Source: Leptoclinus maculatus (Eukaryota; Chordata; Actinopteri; Perciformes; Stichaeidae). From it: DNA of 64,000 nt. The notes beneath the pieces are model-generated. The model had not been told where the DNA came from and ran no database searches. It was given only the letters and a program-made list of their open reading frames with translations. The position numbers and the translations under genes are program-made. This document shows positions 27,484 through 39,295 of the stretch, in pieces (the stretch's first letter is position 1; each line of letters starts with the position of its first letter). The stretch covers positions 9,081,259 through 9,145,258 of the forward strand of contig JAVDOI010000016.1 of assembly GCA_032191485.1 (NCBI GenBank). Reading direction: 5' to 3'.

Positions 27484-28499
27484 TCCTAATAACCTGCAGA
27501 GCTGTCATCTTCCACCTTGCTGACAAATATGCCGAGTCCATGTTCAGAGCCCCCGCGGACACTGAAACCCAGACGCCCATCTGGACTCTTGTCAACTGTC
27601 ACTGTGTGAATGTCTTCACAGTCATCCCCTCCTGCAACACAAAAAAACTAAGTCAGAACGTCATTCAAAAGTCATTCAAAACTGATTGAAAACCAAATAA
27701 TTAGCAGAAATTCTTGAGAAGCATTTCTTTGGGGTAAAGAGAACTGAAACATCAATATACTGTCAATACTTTAATATCTAATACATATAAATGTGACCAA
27801 CTTCATGCCAATTCCTCAAACCAAGAAATATTAATTAAATGTTCCTCCAAGTAGTTTGAACTTTCCCAACCATGAGTCACTGAGATATTCATGTGTTCTG
27901 TATCTATAGGGCTGCGATTAACAATCATTTTCATCATTGATAATTTTGCAAATTATTTTCTCAATTCATTCATGAATTGTTTCATCAATAAAATGTCAGA
28001 GAATAGTTCCCAGAGCCAAAAGTTAAATCAGCTATCTGCTTGTTTTGGTCACAAAACTAAAAGATTCAGTTTACTATTATAGGAGAATAAAGAAACCAGC
28101 AAATATTTACATTTTAGGAACAAGAACCACTTTGGGTGAGTGGATGAATAATTGATTTAATTTCTATTATATTGCATTATTAATAATACCATGACTTTCT
28201 CTAAACTAATCTAAATTGGTGCTGACTAATAAACAACAGTCCTGAATGTGCCTCTGCAGCCAGTGGCCCTGTGTGTTACAGTGGTGACGGAGGACTGTGA
28301 GCTCACCATCAACAGGTGCGTTGATGAGAATGACTCTGCCCATCGGTGAGGAGGACCTGCGTCTGTGGCGGTGCTGTTTCTTCAGCATGTAGCGCGTGGT
28401 GCTGTGGGAACCCCCCGGCTGGCCTCTGTGGTTTAAGTGGGGGTGCCCCCCTCCATTTGTCATCTCCCTCCTGCCAGAGGGGTGAGAGGAGCGAGCCAT
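13119..28499 (-). CDS. pdzd7: PDZ domain-containing protein 7 (PDZD7)
   Basis: Exons in transcript order: 28499-28307 (from ATG), 27631-27494, 27288-27114, 26619-26443, 25940-25793, 22973-22913, 22226-21699, 20656-20501, 20055-19883, 19030-18939, 18839-18748, 18553-18485, 17577-16912, 16569-16469 and 13295-13119. All phases join, giving 981 aa. PDZ1 is at about residues 72-158 (RLGFSVRGG), PDZ2 at 195-277 (YCLGFNIRGG, GDQILAANG), and a harmonin-homology domain at 553-643 (EDLVRPILAILDRPEKLLLL). A Ser/Arg-rich linker follows, then PDZ3 at 873-968 (SLGISISGG, AVDVIRRAF). Family knowledge: PDZD7 is a scaffold of the stereocilia ankle-link complex with ADGRV1, whirlin and usherin, and a modifier or cause of Usher-type hearing loss. 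The MAR start resembles the mammalian start. An upstream in-frame ATG at 29482 could add 12 residues. Paralog (a or b) is not resolved. Confidence 0.93.
14400..15015. mobile_element. CpG-dense block in last pdzd7 intron, likely transposon remnant
   Basis: This block is rich in CpG compared with the AT-rich intron around it. It holds an inverted 12-bp pair, GCTATTGGCCTA at 14477-14488 and its complement at 14846-14857, each within longer imperfect inverted sequence. It ends in CACGGCCCGCCACTG at 15001-15015. That end looks like a terminal sequence common in fish genomes (from memory). I found no matching left end, so the element may be truncated or the left edge may be elsewhere. Confidence 0.4.
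18197..18251 (+). repeat. (TG)n microsatellite in a pdzd7 intron
   Basis: About 27 uninterrupted TG units on the plus strand, in the intron between the exon ending at 18485 and the exon starting at 17577. Confidence 0.95.
23052..24460. repeat. 16-bp CpG-rich minisatellite, about 88 units, in a pdzd7 intron
   Basis: Tandem copies of a unit close to CCGTTACGCGTGGAAT run without a break for 1.4 kb. Variants occur mainly at fixed sites: AATCC or AACCC, and CGCGT, CGCGC, CGCAC or CCCGT. Each full unit holds about three CpGs. There is one visible 9-bp internal duplication near 24310-24330. The array lies between the PDZ2 exon (25793-25940) and the next exon, whose acceptor is only about 80 bp away at 22973. 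All three plus-strand frames are open for over 1.2 kb because the unit lacks stop triplets in any phase. That does not make it coding. Confidence 0.97.
24461..24497. repeat. perfect 17-bp hairpin at the minisatellite edge
   Basis: The left arm GCTCCTTCCTCTAAACC (24461-24477) and its exact reverse complement (24481-24497) are separated by the 3-nt loop CCT. The left arm begins right after the last array unit. Confidence 0.97.
26622..26660 (-). repeat. pdzd7: (TG)n tract abutting the acceptor of a pdzd7 PDZ2 exon
   Basis: Read on the minus strand this is about 19 TG units ending directly in TAG, the 3' splice site of the exon starting at 26619. There is no ordinary polypyrimidine tract between the repeat and the AG. 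Confidence 0.9.
27414..27480 (-). repeat. pdzd7: (TG)n tract just inside a pdzd7 donor site
   Basis: About 33 TG units on the transcribed (minus) sense strand, beginning about 12 nt after the donor of the exon ending at 27494 (PDZ1). Confidence 0.92.
27897..28150 (+). repeat. dispersed teleost repeat in pdzd7 intron
   Basis: It starts GGGCTGCGATTAACAATCAT, then AAATGTCAGAGAATAGTTCC, CAGAGCCAAAAGTTAAATCA and ATTCAGTTTACTATTATAGG. From memory this order matches a very common fish repeat that usually begins GGGCTGCAACTAACGATTA. Another copy is at 42996-43195. Confidence 0.7.
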
Positions 28500-29469
28500 G
28501 CTATGTGTCTGGCAACTCTTCCCTTAGTCATCCAGACAGGAGGATATCTGTGGTCCACTGTCAGGATGGAAGAGGTGCAGTCTGGGATTTAGGCAACGGA
28601 GGTGGGGAATTGGACTCTTTTTTGCTCTTGCTGGTCCAAAGGGGATGATAAAATACTGCAGTTGTTCCACACTGCAGGGAACTTAAAAAGCTCTATAGGT
28701 AACATCCCTGATCATCATTAAAACCAGTTTCAGACCATTAATAAAGCTTAACAAAAGAAACCAAGATCCAAAATAAAAAATGTGACGTAGAAAAACTCAA
28801 AATTAAACTCAACACAGCTGAATGAACAAACTACACATTCATTTAAAAACGATGGCAAAAAGTAGTGCTCCATGATTGAACTGTGGACCTTTCTTTGTGA
28901 AAGAAGTTGGTATAATCCACTAGTTTCCTTTGCAGCCTCTGAATCCATCTCCATAGAGCCGGTGGTGCCTTGTCTGCAGAGAAGTCAGCGGTGCATGGTG
29001 ATTCCCCTCGGGTCATGTTTAATTAAATGGATATCTGTTGTGAGGATTATATGGTGTGATGAGTAATGATATGTCAGAAGTTCCAGATGGGATAATAGCA
29101 ACTCAAACTCATTTTAATACAGTAATGACCTATAACCTTGAATACAATACAAATAAAGTAGAATATCTCTCCTTACATTGTGTCAACAGAAGAGACATTG
29201 TCATTGAACTTCACGTGCTTTTCTATCATTTAGCACCATGGACAGCGACACGACATAAAACAACCAGGTGGCCTAGTTTTGATGGTTAATTATCATCTAT
29301 AACTAACTAAACTTCTTGACTACTTGTTGACATTGTTCCGGTAAACTTTAAGGCGTCTCGCTTCAGTCTAAATTCCTGTTAATTCCTTGAAACGTGAAAC
29401 GTTATAAAAACGCATACCACATCGTGACATTGCGTCTAAACAAAAGTAAACAAAGAATGAGAGCCTTAC

Positions 29470-29482
29470 CTGCTGTGTCCAT
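29470..29482 (-). CDS. pdzd7: possible first pdzd7 exon (MDTA)
   Basis: An ATG at 29482 is followed by 13 nt and a consensus donor (G then GTAAGG). Joined to an acceptor at 28523 it stays open into the main start: MDTA, then GKSCQTHS, then MARSSHP. It is therefore either a 12-residue N-terminal extension or, if translation starts at 28499, the end of the 5' UTR exon. The joined frame being open favours a real exon. Which ATG is used cannot be told from sequence. Confidence 0.5.
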
Positions 29483-30039
29483 GTTGTGCCGGACGAGCTC
29501 GGACAGAAGCTCACTGGTCCGTCTCGCTGACGCATAATCGGACACCTCCGGATTATTAGTGCCGCCTCAGTTGTTCTCCCGGTGACAATTATTGTCTTAA
29601 GAGGTGTAAGCCTTTTACATAAGGCTCCGCAGCTGTGCAGCCATTAGCGATGGACTAATGATGATTAAGCACACTAATTGCACTTATATTGCAGTAACAC
29701 CGCCTCAAGACTCTGTCAGTTTGTCCTCAGGCAGACCTTGTTGTTAATATGTTAATTAAGTCCATATTTCCCCGTTAAACTACAGAGAGGTGGGTGTGGA
29801 GAAAGTGATCTGTGGATCTTCCTGGTTGCCTTCGCTGTGACTGTGAGGTGGGTAAACAACCCCACCCGGTGGTCAGATGTGTCACATCACAATTTCTATG
29901 CAGATCAGATCCCAATCTCCGTAGATTCGACCAATCATATTAATTACACTCATGGACGGGTTATGAGACAATGCGCCCCTGGGCTCAGACAAGCAAAAAA
30001 AGGCCGTACCTCTCCTACATACCAGTAAAACACACACAT

Positions 30040-30330
30040 TGTTTAGTTGTTTCGCCTCTTGTTGTGGTTTTGTATCTCTTTCTAGTTATTATGCATCTCA
30101 CTTTGGTTTTTAGTCTATTTGTAGTAGTTTCTTTGTTGTTGTTTTGTGTCTCTTTGGGGTCATTTTGTGTCTTTTTTTATAGTTGTTTCATCCCTTGTCA
30201 TTGTCATTGTGAGTGTCTTTGTATCTTTGCATCTCTTGTAGTCATCATGTGTCTTTTTGTAGTTTCTTTGTGCTCATTTTGAGCCTCTTCCTGGTTGGTA
30301 CTTGTCTCTTTGATTGATATTTTGTAGGGC
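30040..30330 (+). repeat. degenerate GT/CT-rich tandem repeat
   Basis: Loose repeats of a unit like TTGTGTCTCTTTGGGGTCAT, each about 20-30 bp, recur through the stretch (GTGTCTCTTTG, GTGTCTTTTTTT, GAGTGTCTTTGT, TGTGTCTTTTTGTAG). GGGC-rich segments lie near both ends. This looks like a fish low-complexity tandem family. The open frame across it is not convincing. Confidence 0.5.
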
Positions 30331-31156
30331 TGTGATGACACATTGGGCCCCCTGGGCCCATTCAGTAATCCATCCATGATAACACTAAACATACTGTAGC
30401 CAAATCAGAAACCTTGACCATGAACATGTGTCTTTTGTATTAGCTTTACATGTCTTACATGTTTTGGTGTGGTGGATTATTGTAAATAATCACAGAATCA
30501 TAGGAATCATAAAGGATGTTTTAGGTGGACATAATCATTATTATTTTATTCAACTTTATTAACAAAATCAATGCACATCAAAAAGCCTTCATAGCTTGAA
30601 CAAAAGGAGCGAGGACAATCACATTTACATATGAGATACTATCAATACAACCAAAATAAACATAACAAAAAAAGAAAGAAAACAACACACTTCGCCTACT
30701 TTATAGCACTTTTTTTACTGAGGAATACACATACAGTACAATGTGATTTAATAATAATGTCAATTAGAATGGAAGGAGTGCAGTCAACTTAGTTGCAGGG
30801 TGTGACATACTGTACATTACAAATATTCTTCTAAACCTTTACAAAACTTTGTTAAACACAATCATTCAAGGGTCATATTTTAGACATTTATATGACTTTT
30901 GCTGGAACGATTGACAATTTATACAAATTCCTTAAAGTATAATAACACATGCGTGAGCCAGTCAGCTGTTTCTTAACCAATCATGTGTTGTCTACCTCCC
31001 ACGCCCACGGGTTTCCAACTACTCATGTCTTCCATGACAAACACCGCCCCCACTACGTCACTGCACGGTGCTTTCAAAGGCTTCCACAAAGCTCCGATTT
31101 GTTAAATCCAACTTCTGTGCGACTGATTTGGGATTTGAGGAAAAGTAGTATGATTA

Positions 31157-31232
<76 letters not shown>
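31157..31232 (+). repeat. (ATT)n microsatellite
   Basis: About 25 ATT units upstream of the proposed sfxn3 first exon. Confidence 0.95.
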
Positions 31233-31369
31233 ATATTATAATATCGTATAGAACACAACGGGAAATTAAGTTGAGTTGTGTACAACAGACAATAATGTAT
31301 ACTTTCCCTATTTGCCTCCCTGTCATTTGCAGTGAAGTGGTGTTTTACCACACTTATAAACGCACCAGA

Positions 31370-31433
31370 AGGCAGCATAGCTCCACACTGTGATATTGAG
31401 AGGTCATACATTTCGAAAAAGAAAGCCAACCAG
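31370..31433 (+). other. sfxn3: possible non-coding first exon of sfxn3
   Basis: CCAACCAG followed by GTAACT at 31434 is a good donor, and the first coding exon has an acceptor-like AG just before its ATG. The region is the nearest plausible transcription start upstream. The 5' edge is a guess. Confidence 0.3.
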
Positions 31434-32691
31434 GTAACTACGTGTGATTGCTGACTGCATTCGCATCTTTAATGAATTAAAATGATGAAGCACAATTCTA
31501 CTAAGTCAGTGTTTACACCGCCTCAACGTGTGTCCTTGTGACGTTAACTAAAGCGTTAGCTAGCATAGTAGTTAGCTTTTGAACTACCTAGCTAGCTGGC
31601 TGGCGTTAGTTTACCAAGAGAGTGAAGTGGGTTTGATGGCGTGAAAAGCTCTAGCTTAACACATGATGTTGTGGGGATTTTATTAGCTTTTAATGTCCTG
31701 TTTCAGTATTATTTTATCCAGTGTGTGTGTGTGTTACTGTGTGTTTCAATGGTACTATCAGCTGCCTTGCTAACAAGCTAGCTGAGAGGAACCAACAGAA
31801 ACTGAAACAGCTTGTGACTAATCTTTTCTGTAACAATATTCAGCGATTGAAATCCACCATATCAGCTGTTATCTCGCCCTGGAGGAAACGTTATGTTCTT
31901 GGGTTTGCAGATAACCAGGTCATGATCTTGTCAAGGCCTGAACACTGTGGGGCTGGTGCATAAATAATCACATACAGAACATTCCTGTAATAGTTTAGTG
32001 TTCTGTCACGCACAGAAATGTCTCCTGTAGACTGACTGACTATGTACGAAGGTAAAGAGCTAAAACAACCGAATAACAGAAATGTAACGGGCAACTGTTT
32101 TTCATTTTCAACCAACAACTGCTGTTTGTTGTCTTAAGTGACGGTAAACGGAGTATCTTTTGGGTTTTGGACTCTTTGTCTGACAAAACACAATCTCAAG
32201 AAGCCACTGTAGGCTTTAGGAAATCATATTTTCACAATTTTCTGACATTAATCAGTAATGTAAATCATTAACCTAAATGATGGTTCTTTATAAAGCAAGA
32301 TATACAATGTCTAACTGTGTCCTTTGTATTTCAACGTGTATTGAGAGTCAGAACATGCTAATGAGAAGTAAACCTGGTCAACTAGTCTGTTTACAGTTAT
32401 TTGCTCAGAAATGTGTGTACTTGTACTCGGTTGTATGCTGTTCAGTGATGAAGGAGAGGACTTCTGAACTGTATCAGAGCTATTAATAGAGCAGAGGTGG
32501 AGGCTTATCTGTTTTAATGATGATCATTTCACTTGTATGGCTGGGAATCAGCAGTACTTGCTCGATATCCTCCAAAACATGTCAATAGAACAGGGGACGC
32601 TTCCATCAAATGTCTTTTCTTTGATCAGATGATTCGTAACATAGTGTGAATACTAACTAACATGTCTGCTATTGATTAAGAGAAAGCCAGG

Positions 32692-35600
32692 ATGTCTGAA
32701 GAGCTGTCCCTCAACATAAACATCAAGGAGCCAAGATGGGACCAAGGCACATTTATGGGGCGCGCCAAGCACTTCTTCATGGTCACAGATCCCAGGAACG
32801 TCCTGCTGTCCTCTGAGACTTTGGAGGAGGCCAGAGGGATCATGGAGGACTACAGGTAGAGGGGTCAGGAGATAAGAGGGTAGAGTAGGAGTACAGAAAT
32901 AAATGTTTTTGAGAGACAACTCCTGCTTTAAAATATGTGGAAAATACTACATCATTCCATTGTTTTGACTCCTTCAGAGCCGGGGTCGCGAAGCCCGGTC
33001 TGACGGAGGATGCGCTCTGGAGAGCCAAGTACATTTACGACTCCGCCTTCCACCCCGACACTGGAGAGAAGATGGTCGTGGTTGGCCGGATGTCGGCTCA
33101 GGTGCCGATGAACATGTCCATCACAGGCTGCATGCTCACCTTCTACAGGTACAGCAGAGGTTTCAATGTATTTCTAAACACCAGCCTGAAAATGGCTTCA
33201 TCAAAATAGAATGGAGAAAGAATGAAATGTGCCGAGTATGATACAGTTTACATGTGATTTAAAATGTAACACCGCATACAACACTGCATGAAAATAGATT
33301 TTAATCCCTCCACAGAGTGAAAATCCTCTTAAAGAATAAAATGTCACTCGCTGCTGAATACTGATGAGTCATTGGGCAGCTGAGAGGACAGTGAAGTCAT
33401 GTGATGATGTTGAGCTGAAACAAGATGATTAACAACAAAAAGTAATCATTCTAATAGTTTGAGATATTTATCAAGTGAAAATTACAGGTTCACAGGTTTT
33501 AAGAAGTGGTTAATCTCAAATGAATAAATAATATATTATTCAGTCTCATGTTATAGCTATTTCATGATGTCTTGTTAATTTGTTTAACATTTATATTTTA
33601 CATTATTAGAATTATTACTAGTATTACTTTTGGAATTTGGTCTGGTGATCAGACGAGTGATCAACGGGATATCACAGTGTCATTTTTGCATACTACCACC
33701 GGAGGGAGCCACAGTATGAAATTTCAAATTCTGCGCATGGTGGCTTTAAATCGTAAAAATTGGTAAAACATCTGATTATGTATCAAATGAGAGAAAATGC
33801 AAACACTTGTAGGTTAACCTGTACTGATTGATTTAAAACAAACCAGAGAAAAAGGTTTTACTTCCAAACCCCATTTAGTCCTAAAGGGACAAAGTATAAA
33901 TGCAGTATGTTTCTCAGGTTAACAGCAACATGGATCGAGCGTGTTGTATGTGTGTAAAGTATCAAACTATCTGAGACAAATTTGTAATTTGGGCTGAAAG
34001 AACAAACCTGTGGCTTGATTAACATGACGGGTGATTTCATAGCAGCAGGAAAAAAAGAACAAACCTCTCTAGCTGCGTGTGGTTTTGTGTTTCACAATGC
34101 TCCACTAACGGATGGGTCTTGATCTTTATCTACCAACTTTACTCAAGACAGAAGGGTATTTTTGCTTGTATGCTCTACACTGTGAAATCTCACTTCCTCA
34201 AATGCACTGTTGTTGTTGTCCCCTCTCGTTGACAGGACTACTCCGGCTGTGGTGTTCTGGCAGTGGGTTAACCAGTCCTTCAACGCTGTCGTCAACTACA
34301 CCAACCGCAGTGGAGATGCCCCCATGACCGTGAAGTAGGGAGGACTTCTCACTTCCCTTCCACTCTAGATCTTTCCTGTCCTCCCTCTAAACTAGTGTCT
34401 GTAAGGAGGCTGAGGGAGCTGCTGTCCTCTCCCCTTCCCCTCACAGCGGTATTACGTTCCACAGTTAAGCATCTTCAGCCCCACGTAACCATGCACTCAT
34501 GCTGATATACGTAGGTTTTATGCCTCATGCCGAACTTGCATTTGCATACTCCTCTCATTGTACTGCAAAAAATACCCTTCAGATGCTGCAGAAATGCATC
34601 AAATGCATGCATGTATGAAGAGTAAGGGGGTTGCCTCTGCACATCTAAACATAGCATGAATCTGCACCCTTACTGAGGCAACTCTACTTTGAAATGTTCT
34701 ACTTTAGTTTACCCGATTGTCAGCCACAGGCGTCATGTGCTGCATCTATTTATGATGTGTGCAAAGGTTGAAGAGAAAATGGGTAATTAATGTGTGATAT
34801 GCTTCCACTCTGTCTCTTCGCAGTCAGCTTGGTGTAGCCTACGTCAGTGCTACTACTGGAGCTGTGGTCACTGCCCTGGGTTTCAAGTCTCTAGCTACGG
34901 TAATGCCCACGGTTCAAGTGAATAAACAGAGCAAAGATCTGAATATCTATACGTATATTTGTGCAGAGATTTGCCGTCTGAATGTGTTCTTGACTCTGCA
35001 TCTTTGCAGCGTCTCCCGCCGATCGCCAGCCGGTTTGTCCCCTTTGCTGCCGTTGCTGCTGCGAACTGTATCAACATTCCCTTCATGAGACAGAGGTGAG
35101 GTCTCGTAAAAAAAAAAGCCGAATCCCTCTGCTTTGTTCACCCGGCAGCTTTTAGGAACTCTTTGACGGCTGCTGCTCTACCTTGACTTTAGTTACTGTT
35201 TCCTCCAGGGAGTTGAAGTACGGTATCCCTGTGATGGATGAGAATGGAAACAGGTTAGGAGAGTCCACCAATGCTGCCAAGCAGGCCATTGTGCAGGTGG
35301 TGGTGTCAAGGATCGGCATGGCAATGCCAGCAATGGGTAATGTCGACATGTGGATCTAAAACCGTACCGTGGTTTATAGCACGAGAGATAAAACTCTCAC
35401 CCTGTGAGACGCATGCTTAAGTTACAGATTCTCTTTCATGAAACGGAACACTTCACCTGATTTATTTTGATTTTCTTTACAGCCATTCCCCCTCTTATAA
35501 TGAATACTCTGGAGAAGAAAGCTTTCATGAAGGTAAGCAGACTGCATGCATCACTCTCATGCTGTTGTTTTGTTTCTTAGTCGCTGGATTTACTGGGTCT

Positions 35601-36096
35601 GTATTATGTGAGGCTGAAAAGAGTCCTGTTGCTTTCCACGTGTTCCACATACATTGAGCAGACAAACATGTTGAACTTGACTTTGTCTCCCTGTAGCGGT
35701 TCCCAATTCTGAATGCTCCGGTCCAGGTGGGGCTCGTTGGTTTGTGGTGAGTAATTGACACACAATGGACTCTATTGTCTGTACTTTCAAAGGAAACAGT
35801 GACACTGTCTAAAACCTCCCTTTCCATCTCTTGTTCTCAGCCTGGTCTTTGCAACTCCTCTGTGCTGCGCCCTCTTCCCGCAGAAAAGGTACAAACAGCC
35901 ACACGCTCTCCTCGGAGGAAAAAGGCGGTCGAACTTGTACATGCAGTGTTATCTAACAAGTCAGCCGCGCTTTAAACGTGTTCAACTATCTCTTTGTAGC
36001 TCTATGAGTGTGAGCGGGCTGGAAGCAGACCTGCAGGAGAGGATACGGCAGACAAGTCCAAACACCACCACCGTCTACTTCAACAAGGGCCTGTAG
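32692..36096 (+). CDS. sfxn3: sideroflexin 3, mitochondrial amino-acid carrier
   Basis: Ten coding exons: 32692-32855, 32978-33148, 34236-34334, 34824-34899, 35010-35095, 35209-35336, 35483-35532, 35697-35746, 35841-35888 and 36000-36096. Phases all join, giving 322 aa, the normal family length. The N-terminus has NINIKEPRWDQGTF, and the sideroflexin HPDT motif is at residues 80-83, followed by MSAQVPMNM. Later blocks are VVFWQWVNQSFNA, YVSATTGAV, ANCINIPFMRQR and AIPPLIMNTLEKK, ending in YFNKGL. Several hydrophobic segments fit an inner-membrane protein. Family knowledge: sideroflexins 1 and 3 carry serine into mitochondria for one-carbon metabolism. The call of SFXN3 rather than SFXN1 rests on its place beside pdzd7 and lzts2, as in other vertebrates. 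Confidence 0.93.
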
Positions 36097-39000
36097 GACC
36101 AGCCAACACATCTACACGCACAAGACAAAGATACACTCACACACACACACATGCTATGTACACGTCTGTTGTCCTGTGGGCACAAGTGGGAGGGCAAAAC
36201 TGAATTGATTTATGTTTTTCGTCGTTGTTGTTGTGTTGCTGCATTTGTTTTATTTAACCGCATGGAGCCGCTCCAAGTGTAACAGGTTCAAGGTGCTGAT
36301 TGTTGAGTATTGACAGAAGGAAAAACACTTTGAGAAGGAAGAGCACTGACTGTTCTCTCTGTACATAGATGGCACTCCTTAGAAAAGAAAACATGACTCC
36401 TGTTTTTGTTTTTTTTATTATTGTGTCGTGTGTTTTCTGTCTTCCTTTGGTCAAACCTGCCTGTAGGGAGGCGACTCATGAAGTCACTGATTTGTGTTTC
36501 ACTCTCAAATATTTCATGTTGCATTCAGGTTAACGTAAGTTTGAGGTACTTTGGTTAATTATTTGTAACTCCAGATTCAAATGAAGGCTTGTGCTTTTAA
36601 GGCTTCTGAATTATTTTGTTTTGCATAGAGCCCCCCCCCCTCCTCCTTTCATTTAGATTTCCTCTTTCTAATTCCTGGCTAGTCAGCATTGCGGTATTCT
36701 GTTTTGAAATGTAATATTTTAAGCTGTTACACACTGACTAAAGTATGTTGAAGTTATCGCCACCAATTAATTTCCTCCTCGTAGTGCTACTGTGTGTTGA
36801 TTAGCTTCATCCCTTTGTTGTCCTCCTTGTTAACCCGTGCAGCTTCTTGCTCTCTTCACCTCCCCTGAAGTGTACTTATGTCCCTTCATATTCATAGACC
36901 AGGTTAATTAGGTGCTAGGTAGAATGTGGCAAAGAAAATATGTAGACATTATACTGCAAAAGCTCCCAAAGCACAGCCATAGAGCGCTTCAGTGAACACG
37001 GAGTGTGCTTTCTATCAACATAAATATGTACTGTTGAGATCACTTTATGAACAAGTGCAGTCGCTAGCTTTAGTGGCATATCGATGAAGTATTTCATTGT
37101 TGTCGTTGGTGGTGCTTGTTTTCCGAGGTTGTCAAGTGGAGGAATATACTCCTGTTGTGTCTAATTTCAGGTCCTTAAAGTCGGACATGCAGGGTTCTGA
37201 TCAGAGCCATTGATGTCCCCGTTGTTCCCAATGAAAGTAGCTCATGTTGCGAGTCAAAAATACTAAATGCTTATTTCTAGGCAGGGCAGTGGGTAACTGT
37301 GTGCACGGTCTTTGTTGTGGCTTTGTGAAAGTGGTCAGTTTGGCCGAGTTTGAGCTTCGCTGATGAAATTCATTCACGTTGTTACCGAAACACGTGACTC
37401 TCCGGTGTGGTCAGATGATTAGTGATGATTGTGTCAGTGAGGAAATATCCGCTGTATTTATCTGCGTGTTGTCTCTCTGGATTATGCAAGAATAAGTCTA
37501 TTTTTTCTTTGATATTTAAATCTAAATACATATATATATATATGATGTACAATATATTATGGAGCACATATGCATGCTGATTTTTGTAGGGGTGTGCCTC
37601 TGTTAGTGAATCACATATGCAGCAGAAGAGAGCACAGAGTTTGCTGCTAATGAGCGAGCGCACCTCGAGGGCTAATGAGTGTTCAGATTAGAGGATCGGT
37701 CCTCCAGTGGACACACAGTCACAGAGGACCAACTATGATTCAATGTTTGTGCAAAGTCATGTTTTGTGTATGTTGGTCAAAAGAAAAACGTAACCCAACA
37801 CGAAGATTGTTCCAAATTTCCATTCACCTCCATCAAGCATCTGTAGTCACTCGTGTTCGTTCGTGTTTCAGGAATTTGAAGTTGAACATTTATTTAAAGT
37901 AAACTGACTGTGGGCGTTAAGGGACTGTAGCAACTGCACAAGTATCAACTACTGCACAGAAATGCACAATGATTGTGTTTAAAATGTGATTCTGAAATTG
38001 AAGTTTAATTCCAAAAGTGCTCTACGGATCTTTTTAGAAACACGTCAAATATACGACTCCTCACTTCTGTATGAGGACGTGGACGTCTGTGTATCATTTT
38101 GGAATGAAAGTCTTCTTTCAGCGTTTACCATTGTCATTCACATTTTCATTTAAACATTTAACACCCGGACAACAGCTACAGTTTGAGTCCCTTGCCCCCC
38201 CCCCTCCCTCTGTAACACAAAGACATGATCACATGCACTGCAGGACAGTGTTTCAGAGTTACTAATGTATTCCGATATTCGATATGTACCCCGGCTGCAT
38301 CATTAGGACCTAGTTATCGTGTTGTGTTTGGGGTGTTTCCCTGCGGAGGATGAAACTGCACTATATAACCTTTGCTGTGCTGCTGTAGGAGCTAGATGGA
38401 TTTGTGTTGCTATTTTAAACAATGAGCTTCTGAAGATTGTTTATATTGAAGATTGTATTTGTTTATGGTGCTGGATGATGTTGACTGAACTTACTGCTAA
38501 TTAATAATCTATTCAGTGTTTGGCCGTTTTCATTGCTCATAACCACGTCGCTTTAGCTTCTGCTTCTGCTTTTTGTGTTTGTCTGCTCTTGGAATTATGG
38601 CGCACAAGTGTCAAGAACAAAAGTGGAGGGTCTGAGTCAGCATTTAAATACATTTGTAAACGTGTATCTCAGCTTGTGAGCGTAACGTGTCGCACCATTA
38701 GATCTATCCAAAGAGGAGACGGGTATGAATTGGACTGAGGAGAAGAAGAGTGCAGCTTTTAATGTTTTTGTTTCAGCTTTAACGTGTGGACCTTTTTTCC
38801 AGGCTTTTCTCATTCGTAGTTTTTTTTTACAGAAATGGTCGTCATCTTCTCAAAAGCACACCAAATGTTTCAAAAACATAGCAAAGTATCGTCATTAACA
38901 CAGTTTACAGATTGGACATGTAAATAAATCCCAACACACAGTTTAGTTAAGTTAAAGATCATATTTTTGGCATTGATTTTATTGACATTCAATAAATTCT

Positions 39001-39295
39001 CATAATAAACTTCACATAACACATTTTGGCGACCTGGTTGAAAACCCACTAAGTTAAGAATTTAGTTGTGCATGAAATTAAGAAAATGTCAAATCTTTGC
39101 ATATTGAAGGCACAAATGAAAAGACAATCTGTTATTTGTAACACTCCATGAATGTTTTTGTCGTGTACATACACTTTACACCCGTAGATCTGTCGGTGCT
39201 TTCTCCCTCGATTTTGTATTGTGATTAAATATATTTCCTTGATGTGGAATGTATTTTACTCCGAGCAATAGAATAAAATATGTAACATTAAAGTC
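36097..39295 (+). other. sfxn3: probable sfxn3 3' UTR
   Basis: No further coding exon is seen after the sfxn3 stop. AATAAA at 39272-39277 is a good poly(A) signal, which would give a 3.2-kb 3' UTR. Shorter forms are possible. The gene then faces the minus-strand selenoprotein U copy tail to tail. Confidence 0.5.

Larger units (their letters stand above)
29483..31400. other. divergent intergenic region, pdzd7 promoter side to sfxn3
   Basis: pdzd7 (minus) and sfxn3 (plus) are head to head across about 1.9 kb. The pdzd7 side (29550-29700) has GGATTATTAG, an ACAATTATTGT palindrome and several ATTA motifs. The middle (30040-30330) is a degenerate repeat, and an ATT array lies at 31157-31232. No coding exon is seen. 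Confidence 0.5.

Noticed and set aside
30949..31233. Frame ending in a poly-Leu run
   Set aside because: The Leu run is the ATT/TTA microsatellite. There is no supporting homology.
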